Source of the DNA: Propionispora hippei DSM 15287
Lineage (GTDB): Bacteria > Bacillota > Negativicutes > Propionisporales > Propionisporaceae
Assembly: GCF_900141835.1 (NCBI RefSeq)
Contig: NZ_FQZD01000010.1
Span: 86,252-150,251, forward strand
DNA length: 64,000 nucleotides
Direction: 5' to 3'
Part shown: in pieces, positions 29,456-40,757 of the stretch
Layout: every line of letters starts with the position of its first letter
How positions within the stretch are numbered: position 1 is the stretch's first letter
Program-made: the position numbers and the translations under genes
Notes under the pieces: generated by a model
Database searches by the model: none
What the model saw: the letters and a program-made list of their open reading frames with translations, nothing else
Told to the model about the DNA's origin: nothing

Positions 29456-30469
29456 ATGGCAGTAAAAGTAGCGATCAATGGTTTTGGACGTATTGGACGT
29501 CTGGCATTTCGGCAAATGTTCGGAGCGGAAGGATATGAAGTTGTTGCAATCAATGACTTGACCAGCCCTAAAGTTCTTGCACACCTGTTAAAATATGATT
29601 CCACTCAAGGTACTTACGCATTTGCTGACAAAGTAACTGCAGGTGAAGACTCCATCACTGTTAACGGCAAAACCATCAAAATTTATGCAAAAGCAAAAGC
29701 TGACGAATTGCCTTGGGGCGAAATCGGCGTAGACGTTGTACTTGAGTGCACCGGTTTCTACACTTCCAAAGAAAAAGCTTCCGCTCACGTTAAAGCAGGC
29801 GCTAAGAAAGTTGTTATCTCCGCTCCGGCCGGTAACGACCTGCCTACTATCGTTTACAATGTAAACCATGACACTTTGAAAGCCAGCGACACTGTTATTT
29901 CGGCAGCTTCCTGCACCACCAACTGCCTGGCTCCGATGGCTTTGGCACTGCACAAACTGGCACCGATTAAGAGCGGTATCATGTCCACGATCCATGCTTA
30001 CACTGGCGACCAGATGACTCTGGACGGCCCGCAGAGAAATGGCGACCTGAGAAGATCCCGTGCCGCTGCAATCAACATCGTTCCTAACTCCACCGGTGCT
30101 GCAAAAGCTATCGGCTTGGTTATTCCTGAATTGAACGGTAAACTGATCGGTTCCGCTCAACGTGTTCCGACTCCTACCGGTTCCACCACCATCCTGATTG
30201 CCGTAGTAGAAGGCGCTGTTACCAAAGACCAGATTAATGCCGCTATGAAAGCAGCTGCGACTGAATCTTACGGTTACACCGAAGACGAACTGGTATCCAG
30301 CGATATCGTTGGTATCAGATTCGGTTCGCTGTTCGACGCTACTCAAACCATGGTTGCTCCGCTGGACAATGGCACTACCCAGGTTCAGGTTGTATCCTGG
30401 TATGACAACGAAAATAGCTATGTGAGCCAAATGGTTCGCACCATTAAATACTTCGCAGAAATTAAATAA
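29456..30469 (+). CDS. gap: Glyceraldehyde-3-phosphate dehydrogenase
   Basis: Oxidises glyceraldehyde-3-phosphate to 1,3-bisphosphoglycerate with NAD+. It has 337 residues: NAD-binding [15 protein letters not shown], catalytic cysteine in [14 protein letters not shown], and [18 protein letters not shown]. Asp in AINDLTS supports NAD over NADP. It is followed by a hairpin that may partly separate its expression from pgk. Confidence 0.98.
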   Translation: MAVKVAINGFGRIGRLAFRQMFGAEGYEVVAINDLTSPKVLAHLLKYDSTQGTYAFADKVTAGEDSITVNGKTIKIYAKAKADELPWGEIGVDVVLECTGFYTSKEKASAHVKAGAKKVVISAPAGNDLPTIVYNVNHDTLKASDTVISAASCTTNCLAPMALALHKLAPIKSGIMSTIHAYTGDQMTLDGPQRNGDLRRSRAAAINIVPNSTGAAKAIGLVIPELNGKLIGSAQRVPTPTGSTTILIAVVEGAVTKDQINAAMKAAATESYGYTEDELVSSDIVGIRFGSLFDATQTMVAPLDNGTTQVQVVSWYDNENSYVSQMVRTIKYFAEIK

Positions 30470-30535
30470 GTTGCAGCAAAACAATATCCCGCTTAAGGGA
30501 TAGGGCGACAATTAATAGTATTAATTAACCAAAGG

Positions 30536-30566
30536 AAGGGTCACACTATATGCTGTGACCCTTTTT
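30536..30566 (+). terminator. Intra-operon terminator/attenuator between gap and pgk
   Basis: AAGGGTCACA pairs with TGTGACCCTT followed by TTT, then AGGAGG of pgk. A compact rho-independent shape inside the glycolytic operon. Confidence 0.7.
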
Positions 30567-30579
30567 AGGAGGTAAGAAC

Positions 30580-31764
30580 GTGAATAAAAAGTCTATCCGC
30601 GATATCGATGTAGCTGGCAAACGGGTATTCATCCGTGTCGACTACAACGTTCCCATGGACAAAGAAGGCAATATCACCAACGATACCCGCATTACGGCTA
30701 CGCTGCCGACGCTGAACTATCTGTTGGAAAAAGGCGCTTCCCTGGTAATCGGCTGCCATCTGGGCCGTCCGAAAGGACAGCCGGTGCCTGAATTTACCGT
30801 AGCGCCTGTGGCTAAGCGCCTGGCTGAGCTGCTCGGCCGCGAAGTCAAATTCGCTCCCGACTGCGTGGGCGAACAAGCCGAAAAGATGTCTGCTGCGTTA
30901 AAACCCGGCGAAGTATTGCTGCTGGAAAACCTCAGATATCACAAGGAAGAAGAAAAGAACGGCGCCGAGTTTGCTGAGAAATTGGCCAAACTGGCTGATA
31001 TCGGTGTAAATGATGCGTTCGGTGTGTCCCATCGCGCCCATGCCTCGGTAGAAGGTGTAACTAAGCATTTGCCGATGGTTGCCGGCTTCCTGATGGAAAA
31101 AGAAATTAAGTTTGTTGGTCAGGCGGTTGCCAACCCTGTCCGTCCGTTTGTCGCTATTATTGGCGGCGCTAAAGTATCCGATAAAATCGGCGTAATCGAA
31201 AATCTGCTGAAAAAAGTGGATACTTTGATTATCGGCGGCGGGATGGCCAATACCTTCGTAGCGGCTCAGGGCTATTCGACCGGTAAATCCTTAGTGGAAA
31301 CGGAAAAGCTGGACCTGGCTAAATCTCTGATCGTTCAGGCTAAAGAACAGGGCGTCAATCTGTTGCTGCCGACCGACATGGTCGTAGCCGACAAGTTTGC
31401 CGCTGATGCCGAACACAAAGTAGTTGGCCTTGACGCCATTCCGGACGAATGGATGGCCTTGGATATCGGACCGAAATCGGCCGAAGCCTTTGCCAAAGCC
31501 TTGGAAGATGCTAAGACGGTTGTTTGGAACGGACCGATGGGCGTATTTGAAATGGATGCCTTTGCTGCCGGTACTAAAGCGGTAGCCAAAGCGGTAGCCG
31601 ATTCAGATGCCACCAGCATTGTCGGCGGCGGCGACTCGATCGCAGCGCTGCAAAAAGTAGGCCTTTCCGATAAGATCACTCATATTTCCACAGGCGGCGG
31701 CGCCTCGCTGGAATATCTGGAAGGCAAAGTACTTCCCGGTATTGCCGCACTGCAGGATAAATAA
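30580..31764 (+). CDS. pgk: Phosphoglycerate kinase
   Basis: Transfers the acyl phosphate of 1,3-bisphosphoglycerate to ADP. It has 394 residues: [16 protein letters not shown], the hinge [13 protein letters not shown] and the C-terminal GGGDSIAAL nucleotide loop. GTG 30580 follows AGGAGG. A GC-rich hairpin (ACCCCGCC/GGCGGGGT, about 31781-31803) separates it from tpiA. Confidence 0.98.
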   Translation: MNKKSIRDIDVAGKRVFIRVDYNVPMDKEGNITNDTRITATLPTLNYLLEKGASLVIGCHLGRPKGQPVPEFTVAPVAKRLAELLGREVKFAPDCVGEQAEKMSAALKPGEVLLLENLRYHKEEEKNGAEFAEKLAKLADIGVNDAFGVSHRAHASVEGVTKHLPMVAGFLMEKEIKFVGQAVANPVRPFVAIIGGAKVSDKIGVIENLLKKVDTLIIGGGMANTFVAAQGYSTGKSLVETEKLDLAKSLIVQAKEQGVNLLLPTDMVVADKFAADAEHKVVGLDAIPDEWMALDIGPKSAEAFAKALEDAKTVVWNGPMGVFEMDAFAAGTKAVAKAVADSDATSIVGGGDSIAALQKVGLSDKITHISTGGGASLEYLEGKVLPGIAALQDK

Positions 31765-31833
31765 GACTATCATGCTGCTTGTACCCCGCCTGGCGGCGGG
31801 GTGCAGCTTACTAAATTTGGAGGTGGAATGATT

Positions 31834-32583
31834 ATGCGTAAACCGATCATTGCCGGTAACTGGAAAATGAATAAAACCACAGCGGAAGGTGTTGCTCTGG
31901 CTAAAGAACTGAGCGCGCTGGTAAGCGATGCGAAAGATGTAGACATCGTGGTTTGCCCTGTATTCACCATTTTGGCTTCGGTAAAAGAAGCTTTGACCGG
32001 AACCAATATCAAATTAGGTGCGCAAAATATTCACTGGGAAGCAAAAGGTGCTTTTACCGGTGAAATCTCCCCGGCTATGCTAAAAGACGTAGGAGCTGAA
32101 TATACCCTGATCGGCCACTCGGAACGCCGTCAGTATTTCGGTGAAACCGATGAAGGCGTCAACAAACGTACCAAAGCTGCTTTGGCTAACGGTATTGTGC
32201 CGATCGTTTGTGTTGGCGAATCGCTGGAAGAGCGGGAAGCCGGCATTACGGAAAAAGTGGTTGGCGGTCAGGTAGTAGCAGGTCTTGACGGATTAACTGG
32301 CGAACAGGTAGCCGGACTGGTTATCGCTTACGAACCGGTATGGGCGATCGGTACAGGCCGTACGGCTTCTTCCGATGATGCCAATGCCGTATGCACCTTT
32401 ATCCGTAAAACGGTAGCCGAAAAATTTGGTGCCGACAGCGCAGCTAAAGTCAGAATTCAGTACGGCGGCAGCGTAAAAGCCGATAACATTGCTGAATTGA
32501 TGGCCAAGAGCGATATCGACGGTGCTCTGGTAGGCGGCGCAGCTTTGGATGCAGCCGGCTTCAGCAAAATTGTTAAATTTTAA
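31834..32583 (+). CDS. tpiA: Triosephosphate isomerase
   Basis: Interconverts dihydroxyacetone phosphate and glyceraldehyde-3-phosphate, so it links the glycerol genes to lower glycolysis. It has 249 residues: AGNWKMNKT, catalytic His in IGHSERR, catalytic Glu in [11 protein letters not shown], and phosphate-binding YGGSVK. ATG 31834 is preferred (GGAGG ten bases before); ATG 31828 is possible. Confidence 0.98.
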   Translation: MRKPIIAGNWKMNKTTAEGVALAKELSALVSDAKDVDIVVCPVFTILASVKEALTGTNIKLGAQNIHWEAKGAFTGEISPAMLKDVGAEYTLIGHSERRQYFGETDEGVNKRTKAALANGIVPIVCVGESLEEREAGITEKVVGGQVVAGLDGLTGEQVAGLVIAYEPVWAIGTGRTASSDDANAVCTFIRKTVAEKFGADSAAKVRIQYGGSVKADNIAELMAKSDIDGALVGGAALDAAGFSKIVKF

Positions 32584-32612
32584 GTAAAACATATGGAAAT
32601 GGGAGTGACGGC

Positions 32613-34151
32613 GTGAGCAAGTTACAATCACCTATCGCACTTGTTATTATGGACGGGTGGGGTTTAGGTTGTGCCAACGACTCTTCAAATGCTATTGTTC
32701 AAGCCAAAACACCGCATTTGAGCCTTTTAAACGAAACATATCCTTCCACGACTTTGGCATGCTCCGGTGAAGCGGTAGGCTTGCCGGACGGTCAGATGGG
32801 CAATTCGGAAGTGGGCCATTTGAATATTGGCGCCGGCCGGGTTGTTTATCAGGAACTGACCCGCATTACCAAAGCCATTCGTGATAAAGACTTTTTCACC
32901 AATCCGGTACTGTGCGATATTATTGAAAAAACCAAAGCGGCCGGCGGTGCCCTGCACCTGATGGGACTGCTCTCTGACGGCGGTGTGCACAGCCATAATA
33001 CGCATTTGTATGCGCTATTGGAGCTGGTGAAAAAGTACCAATTGACCGAAGTATACGTACATACTTTCCTGGATGGCCGCGACGTTCCTCCTTCCAGTGC
33101 TCTTGGGTTTATCGACGAATTGGAAGCCAAGCTGGCCGAAATCGGCGTAGGCAAAATTGCCACCGTTTCGGGACGCTACTATGCCATGGACCGTGATAAA
33201 CGTTGGGAACGGGTGGAAAAAGCCTATGCCGCGCTTGTTTACGGTGAAGGCGAAAAAGCTGCCACCGCCAGAGAAGCGGTTGAGCTTTCCTATAAAAGGG
33301 AGCAGACCGACGAATTCGTATTGCCCACAGTCATTACTGCCGCTGGCAGCAGCCAGGTGAAAGCCAACGACGGAGCGATTTTCTTCAACTTCCGTCCCGA
33401 CCGGGGCCGGGAATTGACCCGTACCTTTGTCGATCCGGCTTTTGACGGGTTTACCCGTCGTACCGGCTTTATGCCGCTCTATTTTGCTACTATGACGCAA
33501 TACGATGAAACGTTGCCGGTGGAAGTGGCTTATAAACCGCAGCAATTGCAAAACACCTTAGGCGAAGTGTTTGCCGCTGCCGGCCTCAAACAGCTGCGCA
33601 TTGCGGAAACCGAAAAATATGCTCATGTTACTTTCTTCTTTAACGGCGGCGAAGAAAAGCCAAGTGTTGGGGAAGAACGTATTCTGATCCCTTCGCCTAA
33701 AGTGGCTACCTATGATTTGAAACCGGACATGAGTGCCGTGGAAGTTACCGATAAAGTGGTAGCGGAAATCAAATCCGGTAAGCATGACCTGATTATTCTA
33801 AACTTTGCCAATGGCGATATGGTTGGCCATACCGGCGTGTTTGAAGCTGCCGTGAAAGCGGTGGAAACAGTGGATGCCTGCGTAGGACGCGTGGCGGAAG
33901 CCATGAAGGAGCAGGGTGGCATTACCTGCATCACTGCTGACCATGGCAATGCGGAAATGATGGTTGACCCTCAAACGGGCGCGCCCTTTACCGCTCACAC
34001 GACCAATCCGGTACCGTTTATTCTGGTTTCGGAAAAGCATCGTCAGGTGACCCTGCAGGAAGGCAGCCTGGCGGATATTGCGCCGACCATGCTGAACCTG
34101 GTAGGCATTAACGTACCTGCCGATATGACCGGCAAAAACCTGGTAAAATAA
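32613..34151 (+). CDS. gpmI: 2,3-bisphosphoglycerate-independent phosphoglycerate mutase
   Basis: Mn-dependent mutase converting 3- to 2-phosphoglycerate through a phosphoserine. It has 512 residues: ALVIMDGWG, the serine in [17 protein letters not shown], the metal site ITADHGNAE and [11 protein letters not shown] 32613 follows GGGAGTGA. Confidence 0.98.
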   Translation: MSKLQSPIALVIMDGWGLGCANDSSNAIVQAKTPHLSLLNETYPSTTLACSGEAVGLPDGQMGNSEVGHLNIGAGRVVYQELTRITKAIRDKDFFTNPVLCDIIEKTKAAGGALHLMGLLSDGGVHSHNTHLYALLELVKKYQLTEVYVHTFLDGRDVPPSSALGFIDELEAKLAEIGVGKIATVSGRYYAMDRDKRWERVEKAYAALVYGEGEKAATAREAVELSYKREQTDEFVLPTVITAAGSSQVKANDGAIFFNFRPDRGRELTRTFVDPAFDGFTRRTGFMPLYFATMTQYDETLPVEVAYKPQQLQNTLGEVFAAAGLKQLRIAETEKYAHVTFFFNGGEEKPSVGEERILIPSPKVATYDLKPDMSAVEVTDKVVAEIKSGKHDLIILNFANGDMVGHTGVFEAAVKAVETVDACVGRVAEAMKEQGGITCITADHGNAEMMVDPQTGAPFTAHTTNPVPFILVSEKHRQVTLQEGSLADIAPTMLNLVGINVPADMTGKNLVK

Positions 34152-34216
34152 TGCATTGACCTATGGCTTGCTGCACCTGTGGTGCCAAGCCGGTTATATA
34201 GCTTTATGAAAAATAA

Positions 34217-35527
<1,311 letters not shown>

Positions 35528-35537
35528 GCGCGCTGAT

Positions 35538-35567
35538 AAAATCCGCCGGATATTCCGGCGGATTTTT
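35538..35567 (+). terminator. Terminator after eno
   Basis: AAATCCGCCGG pairs with CCGGCGGATTT plus further T. Confidence 0.9.
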
Positions 35568-35675
35568 GCTTATACTAATCGTGTGACTACGATTAAGTTG
35601 CCAAGGGTATTTTAGTTGTGATACAATGAAATACAGTGATATAGAGTACGAATGGTAGAGAGGTGCAGGTTGATT

Positions 35676-35903
35676 ATGGTTACAGCATTAATGATCCTGG
35701 AAGCGATCATTTCTATTGCGTTAATTATTTCCGTCGTGTTGCAGTCCGGTAAAAGCGCCGGTTTGTCCGGTTCGATTGCCGGTGGCGCCGAGTCTTTTTT
35801 TGGCGGCCGCCGCAAGGGCCTTGATGAACAATTGGCCAGAGTAACGATGGTGCTGGGCTGTTTGTTCGGCATTGTTACTTTGATTTTAGCTAGGATTTCC
35901 TGA
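35676..35903 (+). CDS. secG: Preprotein translocase subunit SecG
   Basis: Small accessory subunit of the SecYEG channel. It has 75 residues with two transmembrane helices (about 3-22 and 53-73) and the conserved loop LQSGKSAGLSGSIAGGAESFFG. ATG 35676 is preferred over the earlier GTG/ATG since the family starts at this hydrophobic segment. A family-1 element begins 3 bases after its stop. Confidence 0.93.
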   Translation: MVTALMILEAIISIALIISVVLQSGKSAGLSGSIAGGAESFFGGRRKGLDEQLARVTMVLGCLFGIVTLILARIS

Positions 35904-35905
35904 TA

Positions 35906-36075
35906 CTAGGTAAGCACTGATTAAATGAACCTGTTGGCCTGGCGAGAGATTTTTTCGTCTGGCAAGGAAGTAAAACCGCAGGAATAGCGGCCCCTATTTC
36001 AAGGTTTTGCTGACGTAGCCAGGCGAAAAAAGCTCCGTCAGGACGCGCAGTGTGAATTAATCAGTGGTTACCTAG
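35906..36075 (+). repeat. Dispersed element family 1, copy C
   Basis: 170 bp, the best-preserved copy. Ends CTAGGTAAGCACTGATTAA and its complement (one mismatch). Inside, TTTTTTCGTCTGGC pairs with GCCAGGCGAAAAAA and CCGC/GCGG forms a small hairpin, so the whole can fold as a branched structure. CTAG is found at both edges. Confidence 0.88.
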
Positions 36076-36104
36076 CTTTGCAAAAAGTTTTATCCTGTAA
36101 TACT

Positions 36105-36137
36105 AACGCCAGACATTAACCGGTCTGGCGTTTTTTC
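36105..36137 (+). terminator. Terminator downstream of secG
   Basis: AACGCCAGAC pairs with GTCTGGCGTT followed by TTTT. Confidence 0.85.
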
Positions 36138-36157
36138 TTCATAAAAATTCCTGTAAA

Positions 36158-36166
36158 TGGTATAAT
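36158..36166 (+). promoter_or_regulatory. Extended -10 promoter of the esterase-rnr unit
   Basis: TGG-TATAAT is an extended -10 element with only a weak -35 (TTCATA). It probably drives the esterase, thioesterase and rnr. Confidence 0.55.
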
Positions 36167-36304
36167 GAGAACAAAATATACCGGACAGGCTATAAGTAAG
36201 ATACCGGTTATAGATAAGCACTGCGCAGCTAACGGTCCGGTCCAACCTGGTAATAACATCGGAGAGACGGGCCGGATACTGCGTACTGGGTGGAGGGATG
36301 GTTT

Positions 36305-37033
36305 TTGATTATGAAGGGGGCTGAGCCGTTTCTTCTGCCGGGCGGGGAGCATGGAGTGCTGGTTATCCATGGTTTTACCGGATCACCTTCGGAGATGCGG
36401 CTGTTGGGAGAAGCGCTGCAGCAGGCTGGTTTTACCGTACTGGGGCCGCGGCTCTGCGGGCATGGGACCAGCGCGGAGGAAATGGCCCGGACTTTTTGGG
36501 ATTTGTGGTACGGCAGTGCGTTAGACGGCTACCATTTACTTCGGCAGACTTGCCGGACCGTATCGGTCGTGGGCCTGTCGATGGGCGGCCTGCTGGCGCT
36601 CAAGCTGGCGGCAGAGCAACCTGTACATAAAGTGGCGGCCCTATGCGCTCCTATTTATATTGCCGAGAAGCGGCTGCAATTTCTACCTGTATACCGTGTG
36701 TTCCGTTCTTACCATGCCAAACGGCGGCGCAAGCTGCCCGGCATTCAAGCGGAACTGTCGGTTTGCTATGATAAGACGCCCTTGCGGAGTCTGTCCAGCC
36801 TGCTGGCGCTGATTAAGCATGTCGACAGGCTGCTGCCGGCGGTGACGGTGCCGTCGCTTATTATGCAGGCCCGCCATGAGCATACGGTGGAGCCGCACAG
36901 CGCCCGGCATATTTATGAGCATATCGGCAGCCGCGACAAACGGCTGATTTGGCTGGAAAAATCGGGGCATATTATTACCCTGGATGTGGAGAAAGAAACG
37001 GTTTTTGACGAGATTAAAGATTTTTTAAAGTAA
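36305..37033 (+). CDS. Carboxylesterase (Est30-like alpha/beta hydrolase)
   Basis: Cytoplasmic esterase of the family commonly placed between secG and rnr in Firmicutes. About 242 residues: HGFTGSPSEMRLLGEAL, oxyanion loop and nucleophile in VVGLSMGGLLAL, the histidine in KSGHIITLDVEKE. Where Est30-type enzymes have ARHDE with the triad aspartate, this has ARHEH, so the acid is either Glu or displaced. The start is uncertain: TTG 36305 has GTGGAGGG seven bases upstream, ATG 36311 is the alternative, GTG 36290 unlikely. Confidence 0.88.
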   Translation: MIMKGAEPFLLPGGEHGVLVIHGFTGSPSEMRLLGEALQQAGFTVLGPRLCGHGTSAEEMARTFWDLWYGSALDGYHLLRQTCRTVSVVGLSMGGLLALKLAAEQPVHKVAALCAPIYIAEKRLQFLPVYRVFRSYHAKRRRKLPGIQAELSVCYDKTPLRSLSSLLALIKHVDRLLPAVTVPSLIMQARHEHTVEPHSARHIYEHIGSRDKRLIWLEKSGHIITLDVEKETVFDEIKDFLK

Positions 37034-37079
37034 CAATGGTTTTAAAATCTTAATACGACTGATAAGTGAGGTGGAGGAT

Positions 37080-37487
37080 ATGGCAGAAAGGGAAGGCCGC
37101 GATGATGACTGGTGCTTTGCCTGTGGCCGGAAAAATCCGATTGGCCTGAAGCTAAATTTCCGGGAGGAAAATGGCATCTATATTACCGAGTTTAAACCCG
37201 GCCCGGAGCATCAAAGCTATAACGGCATCGTCCATGGCGGTATTATCAGCACCTTGCTGGATGAGGTGATGGTTCGGTATCTGTACAGTCTGGGGCATCA
37301 CGCGGTAACGGCCAGGCTGGAGGTTCGCTACCGCCGGCCGACACCGGTAAACCGGACGCTTACCGTTACTGGATGGATTGTGAAAGAGCGGGGTAAATTA
37401 TATGAAATGACCGGTAAAGTTGTTTTGCCTGACGGCAGTGTGACGGCCGAAGGCAAAGCAACGGTAGCCGTAATCGAAGAAAGGTGA
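37080..37487 (+). CDS. PaaI-type hotdog thioesterase
   Basis: Probable acyl-CoA thioesterase of 135 residues with the single hotdog fold: CFACGRKNPIGLKLNF, then the helix motif VHGGIISTLLDEVM carrying the catalytic acid, and EVRYRRPTPVNRTLTVTGW. Substrate unknown. ATG 37080 follows GTGGAGG. It is four bases upstream of rnr and 46 bp after the esterase. Confidence 0.88.
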   Translation: MAEREGRDDDWCFACGRKNPIGLKLNFREENGIYITEFKPGPEHQSYNGIVHGGIISTLLDEVMVRYLYSLGHHAVTARLEVRYRRPTPVNRTLTVTGWIVKERGKLYEMTGKVVLPDGSVTAEGKATVAVIEER

Positions 37488-37491
37488 TTCT

Positions 37492-39792
37492 ATGGAATTA
37501 AAGGACAAAATTGCCGCTTTTATGCGTACGGAAGCCTATAAGCCGCTCACCGTGGAAGAATTGGCCGGCGCAATGGAATTGGAAGGGGAAGAACTGTCTG
37601 ATTTTTGGCAAGTACTGCGGCAGATGGAGGAAGACGCCCTGATTATCCGTACCCGGTATGGAAAGTACGGGGTGCCGGAGCGGATGAATCTGGTGGTAGG
37701 CCGCCTCTCGCTGAACAGCAAGGGTTTTGGTTTTGTGATTCCGGAGACACCGGGGGATGCACCGGAAGCGATGAGTGATGTATTTATTCCCCCCGATGGT
37801 CTCTTGACTGCTATGCACCGTGACCGGGTTGTGGCCCGGCTGCACCAGGGCAAGACACTGGACGGTAAGCGGCAAGAGGGAGAGATTATCCGTGTAGTCG
37901 AACGGGCCAATGCCCGGATTGTGGGGACTTTTGAGGCCAACAGGAGCTATGGCTTTCTGGTGCCTGACGATATGCGCATTAAACAGGATGTATTTATTGC
38001 CCAGCAGCATTTCGGCGGTGCCAAAACCGGCAACAAGGTCGTGGTGGAAATCATCAAATGGCCGGAGAAAAAGCGCAGCGCCGAGGGTAAAGTGGTGGAA
38101 ATCCTGGGCGATAAGGGTGATACGGGCATCGAAATATTGTCGATCATCAAGAGCCACAACCTGCCGACCGAGTTTCCGCCGGAAGTGCTGGCGGCGGCCG
38201 AGCAGGTACCATCCGTGATTAGTGAGGCGGAAATTGCCGGGCGGCGTGATCTGCGGCACCTGCCGATTGTTACGATTGACGGCGAAGATGCCAAGGATCT
38301 GGATGACGGAGTCCATGTCGAACGACTGGATAACGGTCATTATCTGCTGGGAGTTCATATTGCCGATGTCAGTTACTATGTCCGGGAAAATAGTCCGCTG
38401 GACAAAGAAGCGCGGGAACGGGGCACCAGTGTCTATCTGGCCGACCGGGTGCTGCCCATGCTGCCTCAGCGTCTGTCCAACGGAATTTGCAGCTTGAATG
38501 CCAATGAGGACCGGCTGGCTATGTCGGCTCATATGGAAATTGACCGACGGGGCCAGGTTATCGCCTACGATATTTTCCCCAGTGTCATCCGGGTAAAACG
38601 GCGTTTGTCCTATACGGTTGTCCGGAAGATATTGGAGGAGGAAGACAAAGCTCTGCAGGAAGAATTCCGTGAGTTTTTGCTTACCTTTAGCGATATGGAA
38701 GAATTGTGCCGGATTTTGCGCGGCCGTCGTTTGCGCCGCGGCGCCATTGATTTTGAGTTTTCGGAAATTAAGGTGAAGCTGGATGAGGCTGGCCGGCCGG
38801 TGGATATTGTTAAGCGGGTTCGCAGCATTGCCGAGTCGATTATCGAGGAATTCATGCTGGTGGCCAATGAAACGGTGGCCGAGCATATGTATCGCCGCAA
38901 CAACCCTTCGCTGTACCGGATTCACGAAGAACCGGAGCAGGAGAAGATGGTTAAGCTGAATACTTTATTGCAGACTTTCGGGCTGAGCTTACGCAAAATG
39001 GACGAAATCAAGCCGATGCTGCTGCAACGGGTGCTGAGCCGTGTTGCCGGCCGGCCGGAGGAACGGATCATTAGTACGGTTATGCTCCGTTCTTTGAAGC
39101 AGGCTCGCTATGATGCCGTGCAGGGGCCGCATTTTGGTTTGGCTGCCGAGTTTTACAGTCATTTTACCTCGCCGATTCGGCGGTATCCCGATCTGGTGCT
39201 GCATCGCCTGCTGCGGGACTCTTTCCTGACTGGCGGCAAAATTACCGGCAAGCGCCGGGATAAGCTGGCGGCTATTCTGCCGGGTATTGCCGCTCATTCG
39301 TCCGAACGGGAGCGGGCGGCAGCCGATGCCGAACGGGAAACGGTCGATTTGAAAAAGGCGGAATATATGACCCGCTTTGTCGATCAGGAGTTTGACGGTA
39401 TCATCAGCAGCGTTACGGCCTTTGGCATTTTTGTCGAACTGGATAACGGCGTAGAAGGTCTGGTCCACGTCTCCACCATGGATGACGACTATTATCAGTA
39501 CGTAGAGGAACAGTATGCGCTTATCGGCGAGCATACCCGTAAAGTATACCGGTTGGGTGATTCTGTTTCCGTAGTACTGGTAAAGGTCAATCTGGATAGC
39601 CGGACACTGGATTTTTGTCTGACCGGTACCACCCATAAGGTGGTGGAACGCCGGCAGTCCCGCCAGGAAAAAGAAGGACGGCCGAAACGGAAACGGGAAG
39701 AAAAGGCCAAGACGCCTGTCAAAAACAAGAAAAAAAGGAGTCCCCGTACCGGAGCCGGAGCTCGACGGAAGAAGAAACCGGCGAAAGAATAA
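37492..39792 (+). CDS. rnr: Ribonuclease R
   Basis: 3'-5' exoribonuclease of the RNB/RNase II family that degrades structured RNA and works with SmpB-tmRNA on stalled messages. It has 766 residues: winged helix (1-65), two cold-shock domains (GFGFVIPE, SYGFLVPDD), RNB domain with the metal aspartates in TIDGEDAKDLDDGVHVE, an S1 domain (about 630-710: GIISSVTAFGIFVELDNGVEGLVH) and a lysine-rich tail (about 715-766). ATG 37492 overlaps the thioesterase gene region closely. smpB and ssrA lie about 7 kb on, separated by the fructose operon. Confidence 0.97.
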   Translation: MELKDKIAAFMRTEAYKPLTVEELAGAMELEGEELSDFWQVLRQMEEDALIIRTRYGKYGVPERMNLVVGRLSLNSKGFGFVIPETPGDAPEAMSDVFIPPDGLLTAMHRDRVVARLHQGKTLDGKRQEGEIIRVVERANARIVGTFEANRSYGFLVPDDMRIKQDVFIAQQHFGGAKTGNKVVVEIIKWPEKKRSAEGKVVEILGDKGDTGIEILSIIKSHNLPTEFPPEVLAAAEQVPSVISEAEIAGRRDLRHLPIVTIDGEDAKDLDDGVHVERLDNGHYLLGVHIADVSYYVRENSPLDKEARERGTSVYLADRVLPMLPQRLSNGICSLNANEDRLAMSAHMEIDRRGQVIAYDIFPSVIRVKRRLSYTVVRKILEEEDKALQEEFREFLLTFSDMEELCRILRGRRLRRGAIDFEFSEIKVKLDEAGRPVDIVKRVRSIAESIIEEFMLVANETVAEHMYRRNNPSLYRIHEEPEQEKMVKLNTLLQTFGLSLRKMDEIKPMLLQRVLSRVAGRPEERIISTVMLRSLKQARYDAVQGPHFGLAAEFYSHFTSPIRRYPDLVLHRLLRDSFLTGGKITGKRRDKLAAILPGIAAHSSERERAAADAERETVDLKKAEYMTRFVDQEFDGIISSVTAFGIFVELDNGVEGLVHVSTMDDDYYQYVEEQYALIGEHTRKVYRLGDSVSVVLVKVNLDSRTLDFCLTGTTHKVVERRQSRQEKEGRPKRKREEKAKTPVKNKKKRSPRTGAGARRKKKPAKE

Positions 39793-39829
39793 AGAGTACC
39801 CCCTGCCTGCTGGCAGGGGGTACTCTTTT
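39791..39829 (+). terminator. Terminator after rnr
   Basis: AAAGAGTACCCCCTGCC pairs with GGCAGGGGGTACTCTTTT across a short loop, starting inside the stop codon. Confidence 0.92.
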
Positions 39830-39869
39830 GCCGGGAAGTCTTCAAAAAAGTGAGAAAATTTCAAATAAA

Positions 39870-39964
39870 TATGCTCATTTAGTATTGACTTGATGTATTT
39901 TGCCCCGTATAATGAACTTAAATCAATCATAAATGAGCATTTACCATCCATAAACGATCATTCA
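39870..39964 (+). promoter_or_regulatory. fru promoter with three FruR-type boxes
   Basis: TTGACT (39885) - 17 - TATAAT (39908) is a near-consensus promoter. ATGCTCATTT (39871-39880) lies just upstream of the -35, its complement AAATGAGCAT at 39931-39940, and a related CATAAACGATCATTCA at 39949, 21 bases after CATAAATGAGCATTTA at 39928. The boxes flank the start site as expected for a DeoR-family repressor. Confidence 0.75.
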
Positions 39965-39980
39965 ATATAGGAGATAGCAT

Positions 39981-40757
39981 ATGTTTGCAGAAGAGCGAAA
40001 AACAGAAATTTTGCAGTTGCTGCAATCGGGCAAAAAGGCCAAAGTCGGAGAATTAAGCAAGCGGTTTGCCGTTTCAGAATCAACTATCCGGCGGGATTTG
40101 CAGGAGATGGAGGATTCCGGCCTGATTCAGCGCACCCATGGCGGTGCGATTTCGCCCCAAACCGGCCTGGAGCTAAGTTTTAAAGAAAAGGAAATACGCA
40201 ATTTAGAGGCTAAAAGCCAGATTGCCGCCGCCGCCGCCGCCCTGGTCCAGGATGGCGAGGCGCTGCTGCTCGATGCGGGAACCACGACGCTGCAGATAGC
40301 CAAGGCGCTTAGAGGCCGACCGGTAACGGTTGCCACCACCAGTATGGATGTTGCCCAGGTGTTCACCGACGATCCGGTGGTGGAAGTCTGGGTGCTGGGC
40401 GGAACCTTCCGCAAAACAACTCATTCCCTGGTAGGTTTTATTACCAATATGGTGTTGGCCAATCTGCACTTTGATAAAATTTTTCTCGGGGCCAATGGCG
40501 TTTCAGTGGAAACGGCGGTCACTACTCCGTTTCTGGTGGAAGCGGAAACCAAACGTCATATGCTGAAGGCGGCCAGCGAAGTGATTGTGGTGACCGACAG
40601 CTCCAAGCTGGGGATTAAGGGCCTATGCCGCATTTGCTCCCTCGACGAAGTGGATTTGTTGATTACCGACGATCAGGGCGATGACGACGCCTTGCAGAGT
40701 ATTTGTGAGTTTGTCCGGGTGCAGGTTGTGCCCGGGGGGAAAGGAGGATCAGTATGA
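39981..40757 (+). CDS. fruR: DeoR-family regulator of the fructose operon (FruR-like)
   Basis: Repressor of 258 residues. N-terminal DeoR HTH: EERKTEILQLLQSGKKAKVG, SESTIRRDLQEMEDSGLI. C-terminal sugar-phosphate sensor: LLLDAGTTTLQIAKAL, VLGGTFRKTTHSLVG, FLGANGVS, VVTDSSKLG. Likely responds to fructose-1-phosphate. ATG 39981; the end overlaps fruK by four bases. Confidence 0.9.
   Translation: MFAEERKTEILQLLQSGKKAKVGELSKRFAVSESTIRRDLQEMEDSGLIQRTHGGAISPQTGLELSFKEKEIRNLEAKSQIAAAAAALVQDGEALLLDAGTTTLQIAKALRGRPVTVATTSMDVAQVFTDDPVVEVWVLGGTFRKTTHSLVGFITNMVLANLHFDKIFLGANGVSVETAVTTPFLVEAETKRHMLKAASEVIVVTDSSKLGIKGLCRICSLDEVDLLITDDQGDDDALQSICEFVRVQVVPGGKGGSV

Noticed and set aside
29588..30511. 307-codon ORF antisense to gap
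   Set aside because: Shadow of a highly expressed, strongly codon-biased gene; no ribosome-binding site or family motif.
37498..38925. 475-codon ORF antisense to rnr
   Set aside because: It lies wholly over the RNB-domain coding sequence, shows no recognisable motif, and its composition is what the reverse strand of rnr would give.
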